Positions 1 to 11,199 of a DNA stretch of 64,000 bases are shown here, piece after piece. The DNA comes from Wyeomyia smithii (lineage: Eukaryota; Arthropoda; Insecta; Diptera; Culicidae). How positions within the stretch are numbered: position 1 is the stretch's first letter; each line of letters begins with the position of its first letter. The notes under the pieces are model-generated. The model did no database searches and was not told the origin of the DNA. It was given only the letters and a program-made list of their open reading frames with translations. The DNA lies in contig NC_073695.1 in assembly GCF_029784165.1 (NCBI RefSeq), positions 199,404,857 to 199,468,856 of the forward strand. Reading direction: 5' to 3'. The position numbers were made by a program, and so were the translations under genes.

Positions 1-579
1 AATAAATATCGTATTGCAAGTTGCAAATTTTGGTCTTATATCTTATTGCGTAGAAATGTTTTAAAAACACAGACGAAGATCGCGGAAAATTCACTAACGA
101 TGATGTTTATACAAAGTATTTTTTTACACGTAAAAAGCTCGCATTTTGGTTGATCGTTGTTTCCAGTGAAGTTGTTTTAAAATCTAAGATATAGTGACTA
201 ATACTACACTGGAATTTACATTTTATTGTATTCGCTTTTCACAAATTAAGTAACAAGGTTTCCGAATCACTCGTTTTTTTCTCGCTTTATGTTACAGTGT
301 GATCAAAATCACCTAACACGAAAAACCCTAAGTAAAAAAGACAGCTGCTGTCAATTTTATCCAAATGTACTTATGCTAATGACAAAATTATGCGGGATTG
401 CTACTGAGAGAAAAAACACTAATGTTTGTATGCTTACGAAAATATAGATTCAGATCGGAAGCAGCGTTTAAACGATGTTATTTGTTCGAGTTTTGTTATG
501 TTGCATTGAGATTTGGGAATTGTATTTTCATTGAAAATATCCACCTACCTCGGTATCGGTTCGCAGTCGAGGGTTTGCG
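1..579. other. 3' flank of the glycosyltransferase gene, no gene seen
   Basis: AT-rich sequence lying downstream of the minus-strand glycosyltransferase stop codon. It probably contains that gene's 3' UTR: an AATAAA on the minus strand (TTTATT on plus) lies near 222-227. No convincing coding exon is seen on either strand. Confidence 0.5.
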
Positions 580-2735
580 TTAGCAAAAATACCGGTTATG
601 GCTTATATCGATATATTTCATCCGAGCCAATTCGGTAGAAATGACTGTCATCAGCTGCTCTGTAATAGGATTAACATGTTTTATTTAAATATGAAAATTA
701 TAGACGAACAACTTTTTAAAAAACAAATGGTAAGACATTCTACTTACATCTGCTGATATTTCTACGTGAACCCATGTAAACAGTGGCTTACGAAATAAAT
801 TAATCAGCTGGTAGTGCAGCGAGTTCAATCCATCACTGTCGAAGCGCTTTGCACCGGTGACGAGCTTTTCATACCTGTGGGGAATCCAAACAAGAAGGAG
901 AGAAAACCAATATCACGCGATGATGGTAAGCAGTTTAACCTCTTATTTGCGGCATAATTATTTCAGTTTATCAGGTAATCGTTCCTACCTTTTCGGGTTT
1001 GCTTTTTCCTTCTTGTGGCTCAGCATGGTGTAGCGTGCGATATTGATCGGGTAGCGTGCAATATGAAATCCAACATGCTTCAGTCTGGCCATGGAAGAGA
1101 AAAATTAGAAAGAAAAATGCTTCTCATCAAGCAAGGGTGTCGGCATGCGGTTTACCTATTCGACATATCGTCGTCTTCGCCACCCCAGCCCCAGAAAGCG
1201 TTCGAAAAGCCATTCACCGTGCGGAACTGCTTCACGGTCATGGCCGATACGCCACCGAAAATTGTGTTATACGGAAGTTTGAAGCCAAAGGTGTCGACCG
1301 CTACGGACATATGTCGTGGTTGATCTGGACAGGTGTACAGGTTCCTATCGTCCATAGGAAGCAGATCGACATCGTGGAACACCATGCAATCCCAGTTCTT
1401 TTGCTTCATGGCTTCCACAAAACCGATATTCATCAGTGACGCTCGATTGAAGGACGTCCCAGCCGACTGCTCCACTATGTAGACTCCGTATTCGATCTGC
1501 TGCTTCATTAGTAATGGATGTAAGTTTTTTAGAAATACAGGAAGATGTTGATCCCGGTCTCGGTAGGGAACGATTATCGCGACTCTGTCTCGAGCGCTGC
1601 ATTCACGAGGAGTATACTGGCCTCCGGGTTGTAACTTTGGAGCCAGCTTCCTTTCAACCGATGACAACGATTCGTACGAAACATCCACCTCGATTGGTCC
1701 GTCTGAAATCACAAAAGAGTTGGTAAGTTTTTGAGACGTTCAATTTCACGTTCTTTAATCAGTGACATAGGAAGCTTAATGTCTTCTGTGAAGCACTCGA
1801 CCCCATTTATATAGATTTGTATTTGTATTGATATTATTTTTCAATTTTTTAAACTATATGTTATTGAACAAACTGTAGCTCATGAAACTGAAGCTTTGAT
1901 CTAAACGTTAGTATGTGAATAGAATAAGGCTTAAAGCTTACCCAAATTTGGCGGTATCGGAGGACAGTTACTCTGTCCATTTTTCCGCATGTAACTATCA
2001 ATTGCGCTGAAATTTTCTTCTGCTTCATTTACCGATTGCTGCTCCACTGCAGAAACATGCTCACTGTTACTGCTTGTCCTCCCGTCTTTGCTGTTACTAC
2101 TTAAACTAGGTTCTATGAGATTTTTACCATTGGTGTCTATACTAGTGAGATTGTTGCTACTAATGTTAATACTGCTACCGTTGACTGGGTTAGCGCTTGG
2201 CACTGGATTAGACCCACCAGGTTGACCCTGTAGCGTTGCGTCAACGGATGGCGTTACCCAAATTGTTGGCAACGCGGTTTCGATGAGGTTCAGTAGAGAT
2301 TTAGTATCGTTGATATTGAGATTTGTTTTCGAGTCTGAAAAGTTGATTTTCTGCAGCGTACTATTCTTGCTGATTGTGACTGATTGATCAGCAAGAGTAT
2401 CCGTTCTGCTGGTTTTGTTGCTCGCATTATGACTGCTATCGTTGTGCCGTTCTCCGTGAGGTTCTAAGTGTGTATGAGCTAATCGCTCGGAACTGCTTCT
2501 TGTGCGTTTCGGCCACTGAGTAGTACTGCAAATCGAAAAGTAAGTAAAAATCGAAAAGGAAGTAAAAATAATGCCACCATGCTTATTCTAAACAATCTAA
2601 CGAATCTGCATACCCCATCCGTGGCAATCCTATCGGCGTCGAGTCCAGGCGGGATGCAATCAGGTTAAGCAATATCAGCAGGAAGCCCAGCACCAACGCC
2701 GCCTTGATAGCGTGCGCTCGGCTGCACGATGCCAT
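580..2735 (-). CDS. beta-1,4-N-acetylgalactosaminyltransferase (GT7 family), six exons
   Basis: Golgi type II membrane enzyme that transfers GalNAc from UDP-GalNAc to terminal GlcNAc. Exons read on the minus strand: 2735-2614, 2525-1942, 1702-1156, 1084-989, 874-748 and 657-580. All junctions are GT-AG and in phase, giving 517 residues. Residues 10-28 are the signal anchor. About 40-225 form a Ser/Asn/Thr-rich stem with many Asn-X-Ser/Thr sites. The catalytic domain holds PYRDR (281-285), FNRA (320-323), the metal-binding DVD (346-348) and WGWGGEDDD (406-414). The residue before FGGVSA is Ile383. Vertebrate beta4Gal-T1 has Tyr289 there, and Ile or Leu is known to favour GalNAc, so the GalNAc call is preferred over galactosyltransferase. 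The start ATG follows an in-frame stop. The last exon is least sure: an acceptor three bases earlier would end the protein two residues later. The stem is long compared with the fly enzymes as I recall them. Confidence 0.9.
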
Positions 2736-4149
2736 GGGGCCATTTAGGGCTCCCGGCGTGCGACACTGTATGGCAAATGAGTGACGCCTATTTTGTCGCA
2801 CTGTGCCGTTGTCGAAATGGTATTTGAAGCACTCTCAACCGCGGTATGACATCTGGAAGTATGAATACGAAATGAGCTGTTAGTACGCAAAGGCGCAATG
2901 TTGAAATAAATTGGCCGGAATTATCCAGTGGCATGAAGTGGCACAGTAGGATACAACAAATTCATTAGTGTCTGAGCGTGCTAATGATACGATAAATGGT
3001 GTGTAGGACGACTTCAGGCTAACAGCACGATAGATTGCTCTATACTATATACTTAGTTATATGGAAACCCCAAGCAAAATAGTGATGTCGGCGGACAGCG
3101 AAATAGAATTTCGCAGTACAACATCGTAGCAGTAAAATTAGAATAACAGAAGGTGAGAAGGGCTATGGTCCTTCACTTTTACTTTCACTAGACACTCTCT
3201 AGAGTAATGGAATATAAATTCAAGAAATACTGAAACAGTGGAAAAAATGTGGTTCAACGAAGCAACTGGTATTGATTTGTTATGTAGAAAAATGTACACC
3301 ACTGCTGCTAATGACCAACAATAACAGATTCGGGCTACGAGTGATTACAAAACCGACAACGAAACAAATTGCTTAGCCTTATGTAACATGTTTTGTAAGT
3401 GGAACGCTTCAAGCATGTAGGGCCAACTTATCATTTCCTCAGGAGTGAGTCAGGACCTTTATTTTTTATTTCGAGTAAAGGTAATTCTGGATTGTGATTG
3501 TAAATATTAGTATGTATGAGATTTTTTTTTGGGAACTGAATCTAATTCTAGATAATAAAAAGAGCCATATAGCTTCAAGTTGCTGAAGCAAATAAATAAG
3601 CATGCTGACCAGATAGGGTAGGTAATATATTTTGGATAGCCTGGATGTATTATCAATTTCAATTACGTAAATATAGCTTATAATCTCTATTCCAGTATTT
3701 CGAACGAGTAGCACAACTGTTGTTCTTAAGGCTGTATGGTAATCTAGTCATTTTTTTTTAGTAAATACCGAAAAAATCTAAATTAAAAATTGTTGCTTCT
3801 TGACTTCCATTTTTCGGTCACAATCAAGAGGAACAGGGAAAAACCGACCTCACTTGAAGCTATAAATCTTAAGAGGCAGTTCGCAAGAACCGCAATCATG
3901 TATCGGAGTTCCCTGGTCAGGATGAAACTTTCAGGGTTGGTTTGTCTGTATAATAAAATAGAAATCTCTTTACTGTAAAAAAAATGAGTGATGTTAAATT
4001 GAACGTACATCTTTGCTTTGACATTTTGCGCTTCCGCATACTTTGATTTGTTTGACATTTCGCAATCAGTGTTCAAAATGTTGACGAACAAAACCGACGA
4101 GCACGAACGTATCTTGCGTAATCAAATGGCTGGCAGAAGACTCCAAGTG
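2736..4149. other. Intergenic or 5' flank, no gene seen
   Basis: Lies upstream of the glycosyltransferase start codon and probably includes its 5' UTR and promoter, but no clear TATA box or further coding exon was identified. Short frames around 3466-4091 lack recognisable motifs. Confidence 0.4.
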
Positions 4150-4890
4150 AGACCGCATCAACGCAAAATTGATCGAAGGCATAGCAGGTCGTCAAACTCC
4201 TGACCGATTTTAAATAAAAATCCGAGCTGTCGATTTTTCAGGGTTTCTACACACTCCAATGAATGTTCAGCGATCATGTAGTTACAGTAGTAGACATCGC
4301 TGCGCGATTTATGATAAACAGGGATGGTTACACACTTTTCGACGCTAAAGGTCAACCGATTAACATTACACCGCTCAGCAAAATGATCCAGACGTAGAGT
4401 GTCTCAAACAGCCTAGATTGTCACTTCGACATGCATTTTGAAGTCATCAGCATACACGAGCTTGCAACTTCCGGTGAATAGATTCGTGACATTGTAAAAG
4501 AATAAAATAAACATAATTGGCCCAAGCTTGCTGTCTTGAGGTACTCCACAGTAGTTGGTGCATTCCTAGGAGAGAGAGAGAGAGAGAGAGATGGGCCAAT
4601 TCTGACTTGTAATGTTTCAGTTTCAAGGTAGACTTCAGCCAGTCACAGAGAATCCAATTTTTTTGAACTTTTTGAGAGCTATGTCGTGGTCGATATGATC
4701 AAAACGATCCAAAGCAGCCTTCAAGTCGTCATAGATTGCATCGACTTGCATCCCTCTGAAAATTCCATCAAAACACAGAGATGTGAACTCCATGAGATTT
4801 GTGTTAACTGATTTGCCAGGTATTAAAACCTGTCGCCGTGTTAAAATGTGTCTGCAACAGGTAACATTATCGCTAACTACTAGCATAAAG
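4150..4890 (-). pseudogene. Degenerate Jockey-like reverse transcriptase fragment
   Basis: Broken minus-strand reverse transcriptase of a Jockey-superfamily non-LTR element. In order on the minus strand: a motif A stretch (AIYDDLKAALDRFDHIDHD) near 4770-4700, a motif B-like GVPQDSKLGPIMFIL near 4545-4500, a motif C YADDFKMHV near 4465-4440, then a palm/thumb segment with NYMIAEHSLECVETL and LGFLFKIG at 4290-4200. Several frameshifts and stops separate them. An (AG)n run at 4568-4590 lies inside. The C-terminal part resembles the plus-strand fragment at 16.2-17.2 kb, so both probably derive from the same family. Confidence 0.75.
4568..4590. repeat. (AG)n simple repeat
   Basis: About eleven AG units inside the dead reverse transcriptase fragment, visible directly in the sequence. 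Confidence 0.9.
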
Positions 4891-6390
4891 GGACATTACC
4901 CCTCGAAAGTTTCTATAAACTGCTTTTTACCCTTCTTGAACACCGAAAAATTATCGATTATTTCCCTTTAGAAGAAACCGAGCAGGCTGGCTTCTGTAGT
5001 TTAAAAAAATCGGGCTGCGCACATTTTGAGAAAGTCTGCGCAAATAATAAGGAAATACAGACGGCAATCTCCAGAAACTATGAGAAAACTGCAAATATCA
5101 GCGAATTAACAAAAATCTGCATACAGATTCTAATAATCTGCGTTTTGAATTTGGTATATCTGTAAAGAACTGCTTTCGCACCAGTTACCAAACTAGAAAA
5201 TAGGTTTACCAATAAAGAAGAACTTGAGCCTGCAGTTTATGGCTGTTTACAAGGTGCGGCAGAAAAAAATACGAACATTTCCGGTACTTCTTGAAATCTA
5301 ATGCTGAACTACTTATATATAAAATGATGAAATGTATATATCTTCATTAGGTTTCTGCAAGTAAATTTGCTCGATGTGTGTCAAGACAACATCGCGAGCA
5401 GAGCATACCTTTCGAACACATTGCTCCGGTATTGACAACCACGTGCGCATTATGACAAACTCCAAAGTTTTAAAATTAGGATGAGATGTTGTAGGCCTGT
5501 ACTGCAACATACGCCCAAATTGAATAATGTAATGGGTTACCGTCACAAATCTTTCGACCCGATCTTTATGTTGTCCATCAGCTATCGTTGGGTCCGCTAT
5601 GACTCGTAGCAAGACGCTCTATTCTGTTGTAGAACAACGTATTGATCCTAAAAGAAATTACCTTTCATCCAGAAAAGTAGTTGGTTCTAAAGGAACGATA
5701 TACACTACGGTATTAATTGTAACGCCAGCATCAATAAAAATAGGCGGTATTTTCAAACCGTTGGAATCCACCCAACCCAATTATTATGGAATCCGCCAGA
5801 TGTTTGATTTGGAACCTAAATATCACTTTCCATGGATAATCCGCTAATTCATCTGAGCGGCTGTAGGACACTGCGTCGATCAGTTTTTCGTCGGGAACAG
5901 GATTATCTTTTTTTCCTTCAACAAAAAAAAAAATCTTCGAGAGTCACTGGTAGCTCCTTTACCCGCTCCGTAATGAAGTGGTGTTACGTTCTAGTTCTGG
6001 AAGATGTGTAAAGTCTTCTGTGAGAATTTTTCGTATTGAATGTTGGCTTCCTTGGCAACTTCCTGATGGAAAGTACCGGGCAGCAAGGATCTTTGCGCAG
6101 ATCAATTTGATTAACGTTTAACGTACGTGCAAACCGCTACTGGATATCAATTTTTGATGCAATAAAGTGTGGTCAAAGCATTCTAGAAACTTCCGTCGGC
6201 GTCTTCTGGCCGAGGAGCAAACTACCTTCTATGGACTACGTTTCATCCAATTTGCAATGCAACAATTCCACTAGAAAATAAAAGTAACCAAATACACTGT
6301 TAACAGAAATAAGTTATTAATTACACAAATTGACTCAATATCAAAGTGTAAACATTTTCATCGCTTCTTTTATACGCTATATATTCTATC
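4891..6390. other. Intergenic; possible mariner-like remnant near 5590-5850 (+)
   Basis: No intact gene. At 5599-5847 a plus-strand frame contains VVEQRIDPKRN followed by PASIKIGGIF, which faintly recalls the mariner transposase stretch containing VEQ..N and PASVMVW. Stops and frameshifts surround it and no terminal repeats were found, so this is only a weak suggestion. The rest is AT-rich without recognisable features. Confidence 0.25.
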
Positions 6391-6394
6391 GAAA

Positions 6395-7000
6395 AGACAA
6401 AACTACTATCTTCAACTTTGCTAAAGACATCACACCGATCAAACGAACCGTTCTTGCTTTAAAAATATTTGTAATGATCAATCCCTTTATTACATACACC
6501 CTTTTCGCAAAGTAGTCGTGATTAAAAAAAGAACAATGGCGGGGGCCTAGCGTGGTTGGTAACGTCTCCGCCAACCACGCTCGACGCCTGGGTTCGAATC
6601 CCAACGCCGACATAGGTGTCGATGGTTGTGGGGTGGCGTGATCCACTCACAACCAACCCAACTGGTCTAAATTCAATCCTAGCCGAAATCGCGAGATTTT
6701 CTGAGGCGAAAAATCTCTGGGATCACGCCTTCCATCGCATGAGGAAGTAAAGCCGTTGGCGCCGGTTCGTTGATTAACGGGTCGTGAGTTAGGGTCCTGG
6801 GGGGAGTCGCCTCCCTGGGCGTCGGTGATTGGCACAACAACAGTGCGGAACTAGACCGACGAAAAATAAGCGAGAATAAAGAAAAAAAGAACAAGAGCAC
6901 AAAATGACATCTTCATAAGAACACCTGTGCAAAGTTTTATCCAAATAAAAAATTACAATTTGTAAGATATATTTCATTTACATTTTTTATGGAATTGTTA
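6395..7000 (+). repeat. Dispersed foldback-MITE family copy, split by a SINE
   Basis: The stretch ACAAATATTT-like to ATCACACCGATCAAACGA (near 6395-6490) and the stretch around GCACAAAATGACATCTTC (from 6898) match consecutive parts of the element at 61.9-62.15 kb. The two halves are separated here by the SINE at 6537-6881. A third copy lies on the other strand at about 27575-27960. Confidence 0.7.
6537..6881 (+). mobile_element. tRNA-derived SINE with 13-bp target duplication
   Basis: The head has a tRNA-like RNA polymerase III promoter: an A-box-like TAGCGTGGTTGG near 6548-6559 and a perfect B box GGTTCGAATCC at 6591-6601. A unique body of about 270 bp and an A-rich end follow. The flanks AAAAAAAGAACAA at 6524-6536 and 6882-6894 are identical 13-bp target-site duplications. 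It sits inside an older dispersed repeat copy. SINEs have no protein and depend on a LINE for retrotransposition. Confidence 0.9.
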
Positions 7001-7700
7001 AATTTGGTGTTTCACTCATTGTCTAGTACATATATACTTCAATATTCGTGATTTAGATTGAACAGATGTAGATTTTTTTTGATTTTTTGGGATAGCTCGA
7101 ATAGTAAGAAATCGATAAAAAATAAGAAAAGTTAAGTAGATTATCAAAGACGCGCAAAAATGAAAATTCACTGCATGGCAACCCGTATTAATTTATCCAC
7201 AGCAAACGCTTACTCATCATACCAACCATATTTACAAAACTCGCATGCTGGGCAATAAAACTTGTATATACCTAGGCAGTCTTAAACGTCTTAAACAGAG
7301 GATACGTGTATACCTTTATTATGCACTAAAAATCAGGTTATTCAGAATCATCCAGTTGAAATGTAAACATTCGCTTCTATCTCCAGACAACAGTCACTAT
7401 CTGAAAAGATTCTTTGGGTAAAGATATGACACATATTCACTAGACAACGTGCTAGATTTTTTGTTCTTCGTTTTTACTTAGGGTTTTCCTGACTGAAAAC
7501 TGGAACAACATACTTTTAAAGTAGTACTATTGAATCGAAATCCCGCCAGGTAGAGGCGGCTTCAATGCAACCTAAGCGCTAGCGAAACCGATTCCATCCG
7601 ATTAACAGGATAGATTACTTTTTATTTACTTTTGCGCTTATCCGGCGGTTGAAAATTCACGAAAAATCACAGATAATCTCGTTTTTGTCCTCATCCAGCG
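7001..7700. other. Intergenic, nothing recognised
   Basis: AT-rich sequence without a supported exon, RNA gene or repeat boundary. Confidence 0.4.
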
Positions 7701-8422
7701 CTACATCCTTTGGCGACGAATGTACCCACACACGTCGTTCTCCCTCATACTAAGCGCCCGGAAGGCGCACGCTGCCGCAACCAGCGCCAGCGGGCTGGAA
7801 AATGATGAAAAAAACGAGACTGCAAACATCGAAAACATCCGCACCAATGTGTACTGAAGCAGCACATGTGAAACGATTTTAAACCCTCATACGTACTACG
7901 ATGGATGATTTTCTTCGCTGCTTCGAAAGTAAAATTAACATATTTTTGTATTCAATGCACTAAATTTTTAAATCGATAATTTAGAAGGAGTTACTAAGTA
8001 CATGTTGTTAGTAGATCAATCAAGTTTCATTTAGTCGGTTATAATTATAGTTCAACTAAGGGTTGGTACCGCATTGTCTAACGAATCGAAAAGCGGAACG
8101 ATGCTTCCTTACTAACAGCATATCGCTGTCCGCTGAATCCCATACATTCACCTAGCTTGCTAGTCAATGGTTGAGGAGATAGTCCCTGAGACGAAATTGC
8201 GCTAGTTAAACCGGTAGCAACATAAATCACTCCACTGCATCCAATACACAGAAACACAGTAAAGAAGAAAAATATCTGGAGCAAGGAACAGCGTGATGAA
8301 AATGAGAAGTGACCAATGTGCTTCTCCAGTATTGTATGGTCTAGTTTGGGAAAAAAGAGTTGAATCATGTTTGTACTAATCGTGCACATTATCAAAAGAC
8401 CAAATTGTAATGAATAAGCCAA
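7701..8422 (-). CDS. Putative 3' exons of an unidentified membrane protein
   Basis: Exon-like stretch 8422-8113 (minus) has a good acceptor (ATAATTTTAG) and donor (GTAAGG) and encodes about 103 residues with two hydrophobic spans, one near its start and one rich in Phe/Ile/Val (SLLQIFFFFTVFLCIG). A second stretch, 7794-7701, follows a TTTTCCAG acceptor, is notably CpG-rich for this region, encodes a hydrophobic PLALVAAACAFRALSM segment and ends in a stop. The two do not join in phase directly, so an exon between them is missing or one call is wrong. I do not recognise the family. The locus could also be non-coding. Confidence 0.35.
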
Positions 8423-9705
8423 CTAAAATTATGACTGGTATTACCCGGCAGCAATTATTTTCTCCACTTGTTACAATTTGTACATGATTCACCCTCTACG
8501 TCCTTGTATCTAAAGATAAATTATTAACAAAACTTTGGAGTTGTCTTTTTTTTTATTCACATCTCTTCCAATCACGTAAAATAACCTTTGCATGATTTCT
8601 GATTTCCCTCTAGTAATGTGATTGTGCTGAATAGAATTAATTATTAAAATTCAATTCCATTACAGTACGGATGCACTTTGTGCTGTGGCTTAACTAACAA
8701 TCAGTGTCCTCAATCAGCCACGGCGGAACTGGACATGCCAAATTGATTGGTGATATTTGCAAATATCGATTTGATAGCACGTTTATAGATATGTTTTGAC
8801 CATGCCGTCATTAAATTGTTTCTTTTTATATCTTGTTCAGACCGCAGCTTCAAATTCTTGGGTGTAGCGGATCTATCCAATCGACTTTATAGATAGCATG
8901 ATGCAGTGTGATCATGGGTTGTTTTTGTGTGTTCTATCCATGTATCGATTTCTCTCTCCGATTAGAAAAGCACACTTGTGCACGCTATGAATATGCAGAG
9001 GAACCAGAATGCCGTCGTATTTATTGTTATTTCTTGCTGCAAAAAGTGACAAACATGATTACACGGTTAAGTTTACTTTCACAAATTAGCACATTATTAC
9101 ATAACCTCATTATTGTCTGTGAATAGGAAAACGGACAATAACGGAAATTGAAATTTAATTTGGAGACCTTTGGTTGGTACGTAACCACGTTGCCAACTGA
9201 CAACTCGAAAACGAAAAAACATAACAAGACCCACCTCTAACAAAACTTGCCAGGGAAAAACGTATGATAGTTTTTCAGGAAGAACAAGGTTTTGCTATGA
9301 CATCTACGTTCTGTCCTTCTTGTAATGGCTGACAGGTGCCCAAATGATGTAACTTGAAACGAAACTAACAATAAAAATATCTCTAGAGTATCATAACATA
9401 TAACAAAACATGAAAAAAAACGGCAATTTTACTTCGAGACAAGTCAGATCAGAAAAATCAATTCCGCCGACGAAGGAGCATCTGAGACGAATGAAAATTA
9501 AACAGGGCAGATACTCTGTTGAACAGTCTTTAGAGATCAACCATTGCGCCAAACATGCTGTAGTTAGTTAGTAGTCGTAGAATCGAGTTGTTTTGCAGGG
9601 CATAAGGTTTTTTTTCCTTGTAGGAGCCTATGACCACTGCTACCATTAGTTAGATATACTGTGGTACTCCGCGTTACTTTATATGCACTGTCAGTTCGCT
9701 CCATC
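8423..9705. other. Intergenic or intronic, nothing recognised
   Basis: Upstream of the putative membrane-protein exons on the minus strand; may contain its earlier introns. No supported exon seen. Confidence 0.35.
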
Positions 9706-9943
9706 CAGGGGCGACTCGTCCATAGGTGCAACCTGTGCATTGCACACGGGAATTCCATGCAAAAAATATATTTCAATCGCAAATTTATATTAATATTTTA
9801 TTGGTTTTTAGTTTCACTTTCAAATAGTAACAAATAGAATTACTTGCGTGATTACGCGGACATGATTGTGGTAACTTCCTCAAACTGCGATTTTTAAAAT
9901 CTGTAGTTGAACAGGTAGGTTCAAAAGCCACGAGTCGCCCCTG
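9706..9943. mobile_element. hAT-type MITE, 238 bp, perfect 8-bp TSD
   Basis: Ends in identical 14-bp terminal inverted repeats, CAGGGGCGACTCGT at 9706-9719 and its complement at 9930-9943. The flanks GCTCCATC at 9698-9705 and 9944-9951 are an exact 8-bp target-site duplication, as expected for hAT-superfamily transposition. It is too short to code for a transposase and so is non-autonomous. Confidence 0.92.
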
Positions 9944-10292
9944 GCTCCATCACTATGGGTATCAGTGATAGTCGTCCCCAGACTTTGCATTTCACCCCAA
10001 GCAGGTATGGCTTCTTTGATGAGGTTCCTTACCTACGTTAGTTCAGCAAACCATATCTTGTTAGGCGTAAGGACACTTTTTCCAAGAACACGCAGTCTTC
10101 GCTGAATCAATGCGCTGCATTGGCATATTTTTTTAAGGTGATACCTACTCGGACACTCTAGTCAGTAGGCCAGTTAACGTACTCAGATCAGCTTTATTTA
10201 TACAGAGTAGGTTCTGTGTGATTCTATTACATGGTGTAATGAATAGTTTAGATTGTCTTGCTTTGGAGTAAGCCTTTAAGTTGGCATCAATC
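9944..10292. other. Spacer between two hAT MITEs, nothing recognised
   Basis: About 350 bp of unique-looking sequence with no supported gene. Confidence 0.4.
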
Positions 10293-10591
10293 CAGCGGTT
10301 CTCAACCTTTTTTTGTCCGCGTACCCCTTGGCGATATTTTTCATATCGATCGTACCCCCTGGCCTGGAATGTTATCGCAGAGTGGGATTGATGGTAGTCT
10401 AGTTCTGGTTTCAAATTAAACTATGGTTTGATTGATTGCCACAATCATGTTTATAAAAGCAAGATTGGGCAACAAATGAAGTATTATAAAAAAAAATGCT
10501 CTGTTCGCCATTACTGATTTTTCTTTCGCGTACCCCCTGAAGGCTTTCGAGTACCCCCAGGGGTACGCGTACCCCAGGTTGAGAAACGCTG
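10293..10591. mobile_element. hAT-type MITE, 299 bp, SPIN-like ends
   Basis: Left end CAGCGGTTCTCAACCT (10293-10308) and right end complementary to CAGCGTTTCTCAACCT (10576-10591) match at 15 of 16 positions. They resemble the CAG-GGTTCTCAACC ends known for SPIN/Charlie-type hAT elements. Subterminal GTACCCC motifs recur on both sides. The flanking octamers CATCAATC and GTTAAGTC agree at only four positions, so the target duplication has decayed or one boundary is off. Confidence 0.8.
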
Positions 10592-10671
10592 GTTAAGTCG
10601 ATCAGCCGTTCTCGTTGTGTACATTTTTTGTTTGAGTTTTTCTATACTTTTTAACTGTGAGTTGTATTCAA

Positions 10672-10863
10672 AAGTACTTAAATATGAGGGACAAGTTTGA
10701 GTTTTGCGTGGGTTCGGGCGCCAACTGTGTCAAAGTCGCTAAGCATCGCATGTCCGACATCGCGAAAGAGGCTAGGCGCAGCCATACATCAGATGACAAA
10801 AAGGAAGAAGTGGAAAATAAAACCCAGGAAGGACAATTTTACGGCGCAGGGATAGCTGACTGA
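10672..10863 (+). pseudogene. Possible C-terminal fragment of a DNA-transposon protein
   Basis: An open frame without a convincing start encodes a basic, Lys/Glu-rich tail that ends in QFYGAGIAD before the stop. Tails of this kind (basic stretch, then YGAG) occur at the C-terminus of some insect transposon proteins I remember, but I cannot name the superfamily. It may equally be chance coding. Confidence 0.3.
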
Positions 10864-11199
10864 AGGTAGAAAAATTATTAGGGGCTTTGTTATTGCGATT
10901 CTTAAGATTTATAGCATTTTGAAACTTTAAACGCGTTTTTCTCAAAACCATGTTTTCAAAATCGGCGAGCAGTAGAACTGAAAAAGTTTACATGCGATTG
11001 ACTTGAAATTTTAACTGTAGCTTCTTCATTAGATTATCTAGTGAAGTACATACGATTTAAGCTATTGAGTAACAACAACTAAAGTTATAAACAATCAAAG
11101 TCGATTTTTTTTTGTCGAAACAAAACTTTTTTTTTAAACCATGGCAACGAAGCGAAGAAAAATTCTAAAATATAATCATGTGTACTTCACAAGCGACAC
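10864..11199. other. Non-coding spacer
   Basis: AT-rich sequence with homopolymer runs, no supported gene. Its style resembles the non-coding ends of mosquito repeats. Confidence 0.35.

Noticed and set aside
5313..5847. BEL/Pao or mariner polyprotein remnant
   Set aside because: Similarity is a few residues only; kept as a weak note rather than a called element.
6537..6620. Possible tRNA gene
   Set aside because: Boxes A and B are present, but the cloverleaf is poor and the sequence continues into a SINE body with target duplications.
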